64,000 bases of DNA from Actinacidiphila oryziradicis (GCF_005047355.1 NZ_SUMC01000046.1:1-64000), one strand, 5' to 3'; positions 34,988 through 44,282 are shown, counted from the stretch's first letter. A program made the numbers and translations. Notes: generated by a model not told the origin, from the sequence alone.

Positions 34988-35868
34988 CCAACGGGATCGT
35001 CCGGGCGCTGGAGGACGGCGCCGGCAGACTAGCCAAGACCCTGGGCGAGGACGCGGGCAAGGCCGTGAAGGACCTCTACCACGACACGGGCAAACGGCTG
35101 AAGCGTGTCGCCTCCAACCACCGCGAGAACGACGCGAAGCACGCGGCTGAACTGGAGCGACTCGCCAAGCGCCCCAGGACCGACGAGACGCCGATATACC
35201 ACGTCGACGACAAGGGGAACATCACCCGGCTGCGCCACGACTCGGACGCCAAGAAGCCGGACGACAAATACCTCAAGGAAAAGCTCACCGACGAGGACAA
35301 GGCGCGGCTCGGTCTCGACGACGCGTCCGTCGGCGCGCCCAAGCGGGGCGAACGGGCCGCCCTCCTGAAGGACAAGTCGGAGGGAATGACCAAGCCGCGG
35401 CCGAATACGCCGTCCACCGAGGTCCCCTTCGGCAGCAGCAGCAATGGCCTCGCCCGGGCCACCCAGCTCGCCCGCCACGCGGACAAGAGCTACGGCACCA
35501 AGCGCGGCGACGTGTTCAGCAGCAACAATTACGCCGCCGCCCACGTGAAAGGCGCCAACGGCAAGGACGACTTCATACTCGTCGGCCGCAGCCACCGCCC
35601 CAACGGAGCGGGCCTCACCGAAACCACCCATTCGGAACGGATGATCGGAACCCCGTTCCTGAGACAGGGAGACGGAGAGCGAATACAGCATCTGTACACG
35701 GAACGAGCGCCGTGCAGTAGTCCTCCGAACTGTTCCTCCTGGATGGCGGAGAGACTTCCCCACGTACAGGTGTCGCACACGGTGGAATACGGGAACACCC
35801 CTGAATCGAGAGCCGTCGGCAACAAGGCGATGGAGGACTATCTCGACGGGCTGAAGGCCAGTAGATAG
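34984..35868 (+). CDS. deaminase-domain polymorphic toxin
   Basis: A 294-residue protein coupled to the carrier gene. The first 135 residues are charged and helical. The C-terminal domain (about 150-290) carries the cytidine-deaminase zinc motifs: HSE at 216-218 (HxE) and TERAPCSSPPNC at 239-250 (PCx5C, Cys 244 and 250). This arrangement, with SAMs such as FILVGRSH on the central strand, fits the DddA/SCP1.201-like or YwqJ-like bacterial toxin deaminases that edit nucleic acids of target cells. Whether DNA or RNA is the substrate cannot be told. The immunity gene follows 37 bases downstream. No signal peptide, as expected for type VII cargo. Confidence 0.75.
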   Translation: MTNGIVRALEDGAGRLAKTLGEDAGKAVKDLYHDTGKRLKRVASNHRENDAKHAAELERLAKRPRTDETPIYHVDDKGNITRLRHDSDAKKPDDKYLKEKLTDEDKARLGLDDASVGAPKRGERAALLKDKSEGMTKPRPNTPSTEVPFGSSSNGLARATQLARHADKSYGTKRGDVFSSNNYAAAHVKGANGKDDFILVGRSHRPNGAGLTETTHSERMIGTPFLRQGDGERIQHLYTERAPCSSPPNCSSWMAERLPHVQVSHTVEYGNTPESRAVGNKAMEDYLDGLKASR

Positions 35869-35905
35869 ACTTCCGGCCAGTCCCGACCACCGACAGGAAC
35901 AGCGT

Positions 35906-36490
35906 ATGACCAGCCCCTCCGGCCTCACCCGCGAAGCACTTGAGGCCGTGTTCGACCCGGTAGAACTGATCACCGTTCCGGAGGACCGGCTGGGCCCCGT
36001 GACGGATTCCGACGCCAAGGAAGTGCTGCATACGCTGGGTTTCCCCGTGTTCCCGAACCCGTGGTTCGGTCTGGCCGCCGAGACCGGAGAACGGCTCAGC
36101 ACAGTCGGGGAGGAGTTCGACTGGGAACTCGGGGACCGTTACGACGACGTCCCAGCCGGAGCGGACAGGTGGATCCCTCTCGCCACATTTCACTATGACA
36201 CCATCGTGCTGGACCCGGACAGCGGAAAGATCCACTGCCTCCCCCAGGACGCGGAGATCTACCTGTTCAACAGCAGCCTGCGGCAATTCATCCATTTCCT
36301 TTGCATTCTCCAGGCTGAGCGGCCGCATTTCGATGTGGAATGGGATGGCGACGACCCGTTCGACCCGCAGGGCGCGCAGCAACGGGTCGAGGCGGCGATG
36401 AGGTCAGTCGACCCCGCCGCGCTGGAGAATCCCGAATCGTGCTGGTTCTACGTGCTGACGTCCATCGTCGACCCCGAATACGACTACTGA
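35906..36490 (+). CDS. SUKH-4 family immunity protein
   Basis: A 194-residue protein with SUKH-4 features: LEAVFDPVELITVPEDRLGPV, then DAKEVLHTLGFPVFPNPWFGL, WIPLATFHYDTIVLDPDSGKIHCLPQD and the helix SSLRQFIHFLCILQ. Length matches the family. Placed directly after the deaminase toxin, it most likely neutralises it by binding in the cytoplasm. The ATG at 35906 follows GACAGGAAC. Pairing with the toxin is inferred from order. Confidence 0.8.
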   Translation: MTSPSGLTREALEAVFDPVELITVPEDRLGPVTDSDAKEVLHTLGFPVFPNPWFGLAAETGERLSTVGEEFDWELGDRYDDVPAGADRWIPLATFHYDTIVLDPDSGKIHCLPQDAEIYLFNSSLRQFIHFLCILQAERPHFDVEWDGDDPFDPQGAQQRVEAAMRSVDPAALENPESCWFYVLTSIVDPEYDY

Positions 36491-36551
36491 CGACCACTAC
36501 AGGCGGGCCGTCCGGCAGACCGTGAGCGCCCGCGCGAGGAGCACCGCCCCG

Positions 36552-37385
36552 GTGACTGACGACGGAACTCTGCGGATCTTCGGACCGGTCGGCCCCGACG
36601 AGCCCGCCGGCGCACCCGCGCACCGCCTCACCGGACTGCGGGTACCGGCCGGTGTCGGCCCGTACTTCACCACCTCCGACCGTGACCCGGTGCCCCTCGG
36701 CGAGTACGCCGCCGCGACCGGGCACCGGGTCGCCCGCGAGGAGTGCGCCGACTGGGCACGCCTCGGCGGCGACAACGGCTTCGAGCTGTGCGCCGACGCC
36801 GAGGGCACGGTACGGGCGGTGCTGCTCGACTACGACGAGAACGACCGCTTCGTCAACTCCTCCCCCGAGGCCTTCGCCTCGGGCCTTGGGGAGCTGCGCG
36901 AGGCCCTGCGCGTCATCCTCGGTACCGACCGGCCGAGTACCGCCACCGCCGCTTTCGACCGGCTGACGGAACGGCTGCGGGCCCTCGATCCGCGGGCGTT
37001 CGCGGAGCGGGAGAACTGGTGGCCCCTGGTGCTGGACGACATCCGCGACACCGCGAGCGTCGAGAACTTCGCGGCCTTCGAACACCTCGACCCCGAAGAC
37101 GGGAAGCGGATCGTCACCCAGGCCGGCGCGATCGCCCAGCACCCCGAGGAACGGCTGTGGACCACGCTGAACGCGGCCGGGGTCGAGCCCGGGCAGGTCC
37201 TGCGCGTCCACACTGACCTGCAAGCCTGCTTCATGCCCGGCCACTACTGCTCCCTGTGGCTGGCACAGCTCTTCCCGCACGCCGAGATGACGCACTCCTT
37301 CCCCTACGGCGAGACCGCCGACTCCCGCGCCGAGGGCATCCGGCGGCTGCGCGAGGCCACCGACGACCCGGCGGCCGGGGCATGA
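36552..37385 (+). CDS. SUKH-4-like protein with degenerate C-terminal deaminase motif
   Basis: A 277-residue protein. Residues 20-130 resemble a SUKH-4 domain (LTGLRVPAGVGPYFTTSDRDPVPLGEY). Residues 205-277 contain VLRVHTDLQACFMPGHYCSLWLAQLFPHAEMTHSFPYG, which resembles the second zinc motif of a toxin deaminase (E/DxxxC...C at 220, 225 and 232) without a visible HxE partner. Proteins with this tail are often annotated as nucleotide deaminase-domain in Streptomyces toxin loci. GTG 36552 is preferred because GAGGAG precedes it; GTG 36522 is the alternative. The stop overlaps the next gene (ATGA). It may be a second immunity factor or a decoy. Confidence 0.6.
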   Translation: MTDDGTLRIFGPVGPDEPAGAPAHRLTGLRVPAGVGPYFTTSDRDPVPLGEYAAATGHRVAREECADWARLGGDNGFELCADAEGTVRAVLLDYDENDRFVNSSPEAFASGLGELREALRVILGTDRPSTATAAFDRLTERLRALDPRAFAERENWWPLVLDDIRDTASVENFAAFEHLDPEDGKRIVTQAGAIAQHPEERLWTTLNAAGVEPGQVLRVHTDLQACFMPGHYCSLWLAQLFPHAEMTHSFPYGETADSRAEGIRRLREATDDPAAGA

Positions 37386-39166
37386 GCACCGTCAGCCCTC
37401 CCGACGCTCCCGGCGGTCCCGACATCGCCGCCTGGCCGCCGCCGGCCGGGCCCGCCGGGACGTATGGCCCGGCCCTGCTCGACTGGGCTGCCGACCCGAA
37501 CCCGGGCCGTCCGCGAGTCTGCCTGATCCGCGGTGCGCGCGGCAGCGGCAAGAGCGGACTGTTGGCCTGGTTCCTGGCCGGAGCGCCCGCCCACCCCCAC
37601 ACCACCGTCCACGCCGCGGTTCTCGCGGAGGGCCTCTTCACGGACGCGTTCGCCTGGGACCTGGCCCGGCAGCTGGGCTACGGACCGCTGGCGCCGGCCC
37701 GGCTGGTGGACCGCCTCGCCGCCGACCAACGGCCGCTGCTGCTGCTTGTCGCGGACCTCCACCGCAGCGGACGCGGCCCCGCCGACCGCCCGCTGGCCCG
37801 CCCGCGGAACCTCGTCGAGGACCTGGTCGTCCCGCTCCTGGAACTGCCGCAGACCCGCGCCCTCATCGAAGTCGGCGACTCCGGCCTCCTCGACGGCTGG
37901 GCGGGCGCCGGGGCCGCCGAGACCGTCGACCTCGGCGACCCTGCGTTCGCGCCCGGCCCCGGCCCCGCGGCGTACGACGTCCTCACCGCCGGTCTCACCC
38001 GAACCCCCGACGGCCGCATCCGCTGGGACGAGGCCACCGGCGACGTCCGCGAACACGCCCTCGACCAGGCACTGCGCGCCCCCGAGCCCGAGCCCGCCGT
38101 CCGCGAGCTTCTGACCGATCCCGGGTTCCTGCTGCACGGGTCACCCGTCTCCGTCGCCGCCTGTCTGGCCGACGACCGCATACCGGCTCCGCCGGGCCTG
38201 CGGCAGGCCTGGCGGCTGGCGGCCCCCCACCTCGCCGACCCGGAGTTGGCGGACCCCGAGCAGTCCACCGCCGAGCGCGCCGCCCTGCTCCACACCGCCG
38301 CGCTGGGATCCAGCCCCACCCTCGCTCGCTACCTGCTGCCCCTCGCCCGCAATCACGTGTACTCGGCCGCTTGGGCCCGGCCGGACACTGCCGTCACCGC
38401 CTTGGCCGCGGCGCCCGGCGAACCGGGCGCGCTCGTCGCCGCCGACCCGTTGGGTGACCTCGCCCTGCTCGACGCGGCCACCGGCCAGAGCACGGCCGCC
38501 GTCCCCTCGCCGAGCACGGCCCGCCCGAATGGCATGGCCGTACGCCGGGACTGGTCGATGCTCCTGCTGACCGGCACCGGCGCCCTCCTCCCCACCGGCG
38601 AGGACCCGGCCGCCCTCCTCGGCCGCATCGCGGTCTATCACGGGCAGGCCGCCCTCAGCCGCCCCGGCCTACGGCCCTCCGCCATCGGCCAGAGCCCCTG
38701 CGGGTCGCTTGTGGTCGTCGGCGACGAACAGGGGAACGCCCACGTCTGGCCCCTGGAAGACCTCCCGGCCGCTCCGCTCTCCCGCGCTCTGCACGCGGCT
38801 TCGGTCACCGCCGTGACCTGCCTGGCTCTCCCCGATAAAACGCACACGCTGGTGATGAGCGCCGCTATGGACGGCACCGTGCGCCTGTGGGAAACCTCCG
38901 CGGACCCCATGCCCGTCCCCGTCGAACAGCGGCCCGCCCTCGTCACCGCCTTGGCCGCCGCCCCGACCGCGCACGGGCCAGTCCTGGCCGTTGCCTGGAA
39001 CGACGCTGTGCTCCATCTGTGGCATCTCCCCACCGGCCACGTCCGCGCCGTTCCCCTCATCACCCCGTGCTCGGCCCTCGCCCTCACCCCCGACTGCCAC
39101 CTCGTCGTCGGCGGGACCGAAGGCGCGTACGCGCTGGCACTCGACACCGTGCGGCTCTGGGACTGA
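37382..39166 (+). CDS. P-loop ATPase with C-terminal WD40-like repeats
   Basis: A 594-residue protein coupled to the previous gene by ATGA. The N-terminal third is a P-loop NTPase: Walker A GARGSGKS at 51-58 and a hydrophobic Walker-B-like strand RPLLLLVADLH at about 110. The last 270 residues carry degenerate beta-propeller blades (TAVTCLALPDKTHTLVMSAAMDGTVRLWE, VTALAAAP...VLAVAWNDAVLHLWHLPTGH, CSALALTPDCHLVVGG). STAND-like ATPase plus propeller is an architecture of signalling and defence proteins. In this operon it may sense or control the toxin. No catalytic effector domain was seen. Confidence 0.7.
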   Translation: MSTVSPPDAPGGPDIAAWPPPAGPAGTYGPALLDWAADPNPGRPRVCLIRGARGSGKSGLLAWFLAGAPAHPHTTVHAAVLAEGLFTDAFAWDLARQLGYGPLAPARLVDRLAADQRPLLLLVADLHRSGRGPADRPLARPRNLVEDLVVPLLELPQTRALIEVGDSGLLDGWAGAGAAETVDLGDPAFAPGPGPAAYDVLTAGLTRTPDGRIRWDEATGDVREHALDQALRAPEPEPAVRELLTDPGFLLHGSPVSVAACLADDRIPAPPGLRQAWRLAAPHLADPELADPEQSTAERAALLHTAALGSSPTLARYLLPLARNHVYSAAWARPDTAVTALAAAPGEPGALVAADPLGDLALLDAATGQSTAAVPSPSTARPNGMAVRRDWSMLLLTGTGALLPTGEDPAALLGRIAVYHGQAALSRPGLRPSAIGQSPCGSLVVVGDEQGNAHVWPLEDLPAAPLSRALHAASVTAVTCLALPDKTHTLVMSAAMDGTVRLWETSADPMPVPVEQRPALVTALAAAPTAHGPVLAVAWNDAVLHLWHLPTGHVRAVPLITPCSALALTPDCHLVVGGTEGAYALALDTVRLWD

Positions 39167-39388
39167 ACCGGGGGCCACGGCCCGCCACCGCACCGAGCAA
39201 GTATTAACTGCCGTACGTGTCGTCCAGGTGCTCCACCGGCTCGTCAGCCGCGGTCGGCCGGCACCCGGACGGCTACTTAGCCCGTCGCCGGGTGCTGGCC
39301 CATCCGATCCTAGGGTGCAACCGAGGGACCCAGTGGGCCGCGAATAGGCCGGACTTAAGCGGTGCCGATGACAGTTGCGCCGACTCGG

Positions 39389-39589
39389 CTACCAGGGCTC
39401 CAGGTCGTACCTGCCCGGCTCCGTGCCGGGCGGCATCACGTCATCGGCGCGTGAGTTCAGGGGGACGAGCCTGCCCGTCGCAGGGTCGAGGTGGTAGATG
39501 AACGCCTTGGCCCTGTCCGCGAAGGCCGCTGCCGGTCGGCTGATCCAGCACCGTTGTTTCCCGTGGCGTGCCTTCGAATCGGGCAGCAT
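39389..39589 (-). CDS. small hypothetical protein or gene tail
   Basis: A 66-residue frame with coding-like bias in its second half: AFIYHLDPATGRLVPLNSRADDVMPPGTEPGRYDLEPW. The first 25 residues are less convincing, so it may be the tail of a lost gene. It lies 36 bases after an Imm32-like gene on the same strand, so the two might be an operon. Between it and the ATPase gene (39167-39388) nothing was recognised. Confidence 0.4.
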   Translation of the reverse strand: MLPDSKARHGKQRCWISRPAAAFADRAKAFIYHLDPATGRLVPLNSRADDVMPPGTEPGRYDLEPW

Positions 39590-39624
39590 CGGGCACGCGG
39601 CCTGTCGCCGGGCCGGAGCAAGTC

Positions 39625-39831
39625 CTACAGCTTGTCATCGCGTTCCAGGATCAGACTGATCGAGCCGTCTTCGAGGTTGATGCCGCTCTCAAGATGCTCG
39701 TGGTAGCCGTCCCGGAGTTCGGGATCGGCGAGACCGACGAGTCGCTCGGCCAGGTCCCGCAGCCCGTCGGCGTTGGCCGCGACAGTGATTTCGGTGGCTG
39801 AGCCGGACACCTTGATCCGGGGTTCATTCAT
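39625..39831 (-). CDS. Imm32-family immunity protein
   Basis: A 68-residue protein: TEITVAANADGLRDLAERLVGLADPEL followed by GINLEDGSISLILERDD. A strand, a helix with GL..LA..L, then strands ending in an LEDGS..L.LE pattern are the Imm32 signature. It would be an orphan immunity gene, facing the toxin operon and not adjacent to a matching toxin. Orphan immunity genes can protect against toxins from other strains. Confidence 0.65.
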   Translation of the reverse strand: MNEPRIKVSGSATEITVAANADGLRDLAERLVGLADPELRDGYHEHLESGINLEDGSISLILERDDKL

Positions 39832-39957
39832 GCGGTTACGCTACAGCGGGCCTTCGCACTCCCACCTCAACCCACCACTCACCCCAGCTCCCATCCCGTC
39901 TGGTGCTGCACGTATATCGCGTTGTGGGTTCGGGGGCGCCGCCATAAGGTCACCGGC

Positions 39958-40320
39958 ATGTCTCTACGTCTTCGTATGCGTCAAGCACTGCCGGAAGCAA
40001 TGCGCGCCCGTGACAAGGCCGCGGTGAGTGCCCTGCGCACAACGCTTGCTGCGCTTGACAACGCTGAGGCGGTGCCCGTCGACGAAGCTGAGCTCCGCGG
40101 CGTGGCCATTGAGCAGTCGCCGGTAGGTGTCGGCACCACCGAAGCAGCGCGGCGTGAGCTGAGCGAGCGCAGTGTGGTGGATGTCGTGCGCGCCGAGGCC
40201 GCCGAGCGACTGGAGGTTGCAGCGCAGTTGACTGCGCCCGCGCACGCTGACCGAGCCGCGCAGCTCCGCGCGGAGGCCGCCGTGCTGCTTCGCTTGCTCG
40301 ACGGTCCCGGCACCGCATAG
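39958..40320 (+). CDS. GatB/YqeY-domain protein
   Basis: A 120-residue helical protein with the YqeY beginning LRLRMRQALPEAMRARDKAAVSALRTTLAALDNAEAV and Ala-rich helices after it. It resembles the tRNA-binding tail domain of GatB, but the family is usually near 150 residues and the C-terminal part here is short and atypical. ATG 39958 is preceded by a weak AAGGTCACC site. Role unknown; in some bacteria YqeY affects tRNA-dependent amidation. Confidence 0.65.
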   Translation: MSLRLRMRQALPEAMRARDKAAVSALRTTLAALDNAEAVPVDEAELRGVAIEQSPVGVGTTEAARRELSERSVVDVVRAEAAERLEVAAQLTAPAHADRAAQLRAEAAVLLRLLDGPGTA

Positions 40321-40382
40321 GACACGGCGCCGCATCGGCATCCGAAGCGACGCAGGAGCAGAGTCGGGAGAGGCGGGAGGGC

Positions 40383-40402
40383 GCCTCCCCTGCCGGGGAG
40401 GC
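40383..40402. terminator. hairpin after the YqeY-like gene
   Basis: GCCTCCCC at 40383-40390 pairs exactly with GGGGAGGC at 40395-40402 around TGCC. It lies between convergent genes (stops at 40320 and 40426) and could terminate both. Confidence 0.55.
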
Positions 40403-40425
40403 ACCCTGAGTGCCGTGCAGGACCG

Positions 40426-40695
40426 CTACTGACCGCGGGCCCTCCTGAGACCCAGCAGTAGTGCCGCCGCCGAGACGAGCAGCAGCGCGACGCGGACGTC
40501 GATGGCGGCGGAGCCGAGCCGGGTCACCCCGCTGCGCAGCGCCGGCAGTTGGGTGACGCAGAAGACGCCGAGGCATAGCGCCGACACGCCGAACAGCCGG
40601 GGCCGGTCGACGTGCCACAGCCAGGACGGCGCCCATCCGGAGAGGATGGAGATGCAGCCCGCGGCGGCCCGCAGCTGGATCACACTGTCCTTCAT
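40426..40695 (-). CDS. small membrane protein
   Basis: An 89-residue protein with about three hydrophobic segments (AAAGCISILSGWAPSWLW; LFGVSALCLGVFCVTQL; VRVALLLVSAAALLLGL) and a basic C-terminus (RRARGQ). ATG 40695. No family was recognised. It follows the 3' end of the first portal gene copy on the same strand with a 24-base gap, so it may be part of the host flank or of the phage remnant. Confidence 0.55.
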   Translation of the reverse strand: MKDSVIQLRAAAGCISILSGWAPSWLWHVDRPRLFGVSALCLGVFCVTQLPALRSGVTRLGSAAIDVRVALLLVSAAALLLGLRRARGQ

Positions 40696-40719
40696 CGACA
40701 GCAGCGCCCTCGCGCCAGG

Positions 40720-42633
40720 TCAGCTCGGGCCGACCCCGCCCGCACCTGCCCGCCCGGTGGCGACGGGCGGCAGCGGCGTGGCCTGCGCGGGGCTGGTCGG
40801 CACCTGGTCCGAGGCAGGCTGGCCCGGCTGGGCGGGAATGAGCGGCACCGTCGGCACCAGATCGGCCTCGGGCAGGCCCAGGTAGTCGCGCACCGCAGCG
40901 TTGTCGCCGGTGGCGTCCGCCAGCCGGGCAGCCTGGTCGAACGCCCGGCTTTGGATGCGCTCGATCTCCTCGGCGACCTCGTCAATGGGGTACCCGGCTT
41001 CCTGCAGCATCCGCACGCCAGTCTCCAGGGAGAACACGCCCGCTCCGTAGCCCGCGACGACGTCGGCGAGGACGGTGGTGCGGTCGGTGGGGGTGTGTGC
41101 GCCCCACACCAGGCGTGCGGGCAGTGACTCGCCGGCGGGCCACACCTGCCCGGCCTGGTGCAGGCGTTGCACCATGCGCAGCAGCAGCTGGTACTTGTGG
41201 GCACGGGCCAGGCGCATCGCACCGACCAGGGAGTCCAGCGGGCCCATGCCAGCTGCAGCGCGTACCCGGACGGCACCGACGCGGGGTCGAGGCTACCGAG
41301 CCCGGCGGTGGTCAGGCGGGTGTTCGCGGCAAGCCGGGTGAGCATGTGGTCGATGCGCTGCCGCAGTTCGGCGAGCTGCGCCGAGGTGTCCAGGTCGTCC
41401 ATGCGCCCGCTGTCGGACAGCTGCCACACCGTCCCGGCCTCCACACGCACCGGCAGCGGCTGCCCAGTCTGGCGGTCGATGGGCAGCCGCGCGCCGGCCA
41501 GGGCCACGATGGGCGTGCCCGTCGTCGCGGACGCGGAGGCGCTGTCGGTGTCGGTGGCGGCGAGCTCGTCCAGCAGCTGCAGCACCGTGCCCAGCGACGA
41601 CTTACCCCAGTGCTCCCCGCCGTCGGGGATCGAGTTCGGGACGTGCACGACCGGGATGAAGTCACACATCAGGTCCAGGCGGTCCAGGACCTCCGTCGGA
41701 GCGCACCCGGTAGGCGGCCCTGTCCGGGGGCAGCGAGTACAGGTCGTGGGCGGCTCCGACGTCTTCCAGCAGCCATTCGGCATCCGACAGGTAGCACGCC
41801 GTGGTCGACGGGTGGCCGGGCGCCCACGGGTAGGTACGCTGCACGCTGCCGGTCACCGCATCCAGGGTGTCGCCGACGGTCAACACCGGGTCGCCCTCGG
41901 CGCCGACGACCTGCTCACGGATCGCGCGGCCGTCCTCGGTCACCCCGGGCGCGGTCGCTGCGCCGATCGGCCCCAGCTCGTAGGTGATGCGCCGCAGCCG
42001 GGCTTTCAACCCGCGCAGCGGGTCGGCGGGCAGCTCCCACGCGAAGTGCACCCGCGAGGGGTACTCGGAACTGTCCTGCTCGCCCTCGTCCCACTCCGGG
42101 AAGTAGAACCCGGGGTCGTAGGTGCGCAGCAGCACCCGCTGCTTGGCCGGTTCCCACGCCAAGGTGAACACGCCGTCGCCGCAGCGCACCGCGCACCGTT
42201 CGGCCTGCTGGATCCGCAGCGGCCACAACTCCTTGTCCGCCCACGCGCGCAACCGCTCCTGCAGGTCGGCTGCTTCGGCGGCGCCAGGGGTCGGCTTGTC
42301 ATTCCCGGCATGGTCAGCGCCGGGCACCACGATGGTCTGCTCAGCACCCAGCAGATACCCCAGGGTGGTGTCGATGAGCTTGGAAGGGTCACCCAACTCG
42401 CGGCGTTCCAAGCCGTGGTGGTCGCCGGTGACGGCGGCGAACTGCCCGGCCTGGTTGTTGTCGTACGCCGCGAGGAGCTTGTAGGCGGCCAGGCGCCGCA
42501 TGTCGGCGGCGGGCACCCACGATCCGGCGAGTTCCGGGAAGGCCCGGAGGTTCGCGGGCCGGTCCGGATCGGCCATGACGGGCTTCTAGTTGAGCCAGCT
42601 CGAGGCGTCGATGACCAGCGTGCGCAGACCCAC
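40720..42633 (-). pseudogene. phage portal protein, copy A (nonsense and two frameshifts)
   Basis: Portal protein of the SPP1-gp6-like type, which forms the DNA-packaging vertex. The start GTG 42633 follows GGAGGGG; the reading LVIDASSWLN meets an in-frame TAG at 42585-42587 where copies B, C and D have Tyr (NYKP). Translation could resume at ATG 42576. The frame then breaks near 41700 (expected ...LDLMCDFIPVVHVPN) and again near 41245 (QLAWARW versus MGPLDSLVGAMRLARAHKYQ). All three segments together make a full-length protein of about 630 residues. It is inactive unless these are sequence errors. Three further copies or fragments lie at 44096, 48066 and 48606. Confidence 0.75.
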
Positions 42634-42753
42634 AGCCCCTCCAGGCAGTCGGCCCCACGCCGCCCACCAGGGTACGCCGCCAGGGATGCAGCACTTTGAG
42701 CCTCCCCCGCTGCGCGGGAGGGCTGATTAGCTGCCCCGGCCCGAACCCGAGGG

Positions 42754-43101
42754 CTACTCGGCAGGGAGGGCCTCCCGCATCGCTTTTGCGGTGGCAGTCG
42801 GGTCGTAGCCCTCGGGGACGCCTCCGACCAGGATGATGTCGCCCTCGATGTGCCGCGAGCGCAGCGGTGCGATCTCTTGGTATGCGGGTGAGTCCCACCA
42901 TGCCCGCGCCTCGGCGATCCCGGGGAAGCCGATCACCACGACGTGCCCGGGCCAGCTGCCCTCCTTCACCTCGTGCTGCGTGGCGTGAACGAGGAAGCGG
43001 CCGCCGTACGGCTCGAAGGTGGCGGTGATGCGCTCGATGTACTCAGCGATCTCCGGGTGCGGGGCGGCCTCCCGCAGGTGAGCTATGGCGTAGGCAGGCA
43101 T
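42754..43101 (-). CDS. DUF1330-family protein
   Basis: A 115-residue ferredoxin-like-fold protein. PAYAIAHLREAAPHPEIAEYIERITATFEPYGGRFLVHA and GHVVVIGFPGIAEARAWWDSPAYQEIAPLR are the defining DUF1330 blocks. The family is related to dimeric alpha/beta-barrel proteins and has no proven reaction. ATG 43101 follows GAAAGGACACC. Intact and stand-alone between two broken genes. The preceding 120 bases (42634-42753) contain a GC-rich imperfect hairpin near 42693. Confidence 0.8.
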   Translation of the reverse strand: MPAYAIAHLREAAPHPEIAEYIERITATFEPYGGRFLVHATQHEVKEGSWPGHVVVIGFPGIAEARAWWDSPAYQEIAPLRSRHIEGDIILVGGVPEGYDPTATAKAMREALPAE

Positions 43102-43291
43102 GGTGTCCTTTCGGTCGGTCAGGTCCGTACGTCGACGATCGTGGCATGCGTGGCTTTGTCCACGAAAACCGGTTCTGGCAGCGAAGGCGAAACGCTGAGT
43201 GAGGAGTGTGCGGTGACCAGTTGTCGCTCCCCTTGCTCCCGGACACGGCGAGGCGGGGGTACGAAGCCGCTTGCCGAGCAGGCGGCTTCGA

Positions 43292-44013
43292 TCACGCGCT
43301 ACGCGCTTGGAAGACCATGAAGGGGGGCAGCCCGGCACGCTGCGGCTGCGCGGCAATGACGCTGGCATCGGGTGTCGGTTCTTCGACGGCTTCGGTGCTG
43401 AAGCCGTGCCGCATCAGCGCGGTGAGATAGGTGGATAGCTTTCGGTGCTGGTTTCCCGCCCGACGGGCGCCTTCTGAGTTCGCCGAACGCCAGAAGCCCT
43501 CGGTGAGGTAGTCGCCGACGACCCTGCGGACGGTCCCGTTCTCGGTCTCCCTCCAGGTGGCGTGTGGTGCCTCGAAACAGGGATGCGGGATGGTGAAGAC
43601 CAGGAAGCCTCCGGGGACAAGGACCCTGTGCACAGCCGAGAGTGCGGCATCGAGGTCGGGCACGTTGTTCAGCGAGAGCCCAGCAGTCACCCACTCGACC
43701 GAGCCGGTGGCGACCGTGGCGAGTGTGCATCCGTCGTCGACCGAGAAGAACGCCCCGCTCGGCTGGCTCCTCTCGGCATCCCGCGCGTTTTCGATCATCC
43801 GCGGCGACGGGTCGATTCCGACCACTGAGGCCCCGCGGGCAGCCACAGCACGGGCGATATCCCCTCTCCGCATCCGAGGTCGAGGACACGCTGACCTGCG
43901 AGAAGCTCGGGGACGCGGTCGAGGAGGCTGTCGCGTGCGAAGTCGTGCATGGCAGAGCCGGATAGCAATAGCTCTGCATACCAGTCGGCGATGGTGTCCC
44001 AGGATTCAGTCAT
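43292..44013 (-). pseudogene. class I SAM-dependent methyltransferase, one-base frameshift
   Basis: ATG 44013 starts TESWDTIADWYAELL and reaches the SAM motif I, VLDLGCGEG, near residue 52. There the frame shifts: the rest (DIARAVAARGASVVGIDPSPRMIE, then SVEWVTAGLSLNNVPDLDAAL, GGFLVFTIPHPCFE and the C-terminus) is in another frame down to 43292. One extra G in the G4 run at about 43858-43861 would restore a 240-residue protein. As in the other copies of this pattern, a sequencing error in a G run is as likely as a true mutation. Substrate unknown. Confidence 0.7.
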
Positions 44014-44095
44014 CAAAGTCCGGACACTACTCGACACCTCCCGAGTCCACCATCGAATTGCAGGCGTTGGCGAGGGCTTCGACGGACACGCCGCC

Positions 44096-44282
44096 CCGCC
44101 TGGTTGTTGTCGTACGCCGCCAGCAGCTTGTACGCGGCCAGGCGCGGCATATCGGCGGCGGGCACCCACCATCCGGCGAGTTCCGGGAAGGCCCGGCTGT
44201 TCGCGGGCCGGTCCGGGTCGGCCATCACGGGCTTGTAGTTGAGCCAGCTCCAGGCGTCGATGACCAACGTGCCCAGACGCAC
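44096..44282 (-). pseudogene. phage portal protein, copy B (5' fragment)
   Basis: Starts at GTG 44282 with the same GGAGGGG ribosome-binding site and encodes the first 62 residues of the portal protein (LVIDAWSWLNYKPVMADPDR, then RLAAYKLLAAYDNNQAG). It ends abruptly at about 44096 and is followed by the upstream flank of the methyltransferase gene. It differs from copy A at several positions, including a sense codon where A has a stop, so it is a diverged paralogue and not an exact duplicate. Confidence 0.7.
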
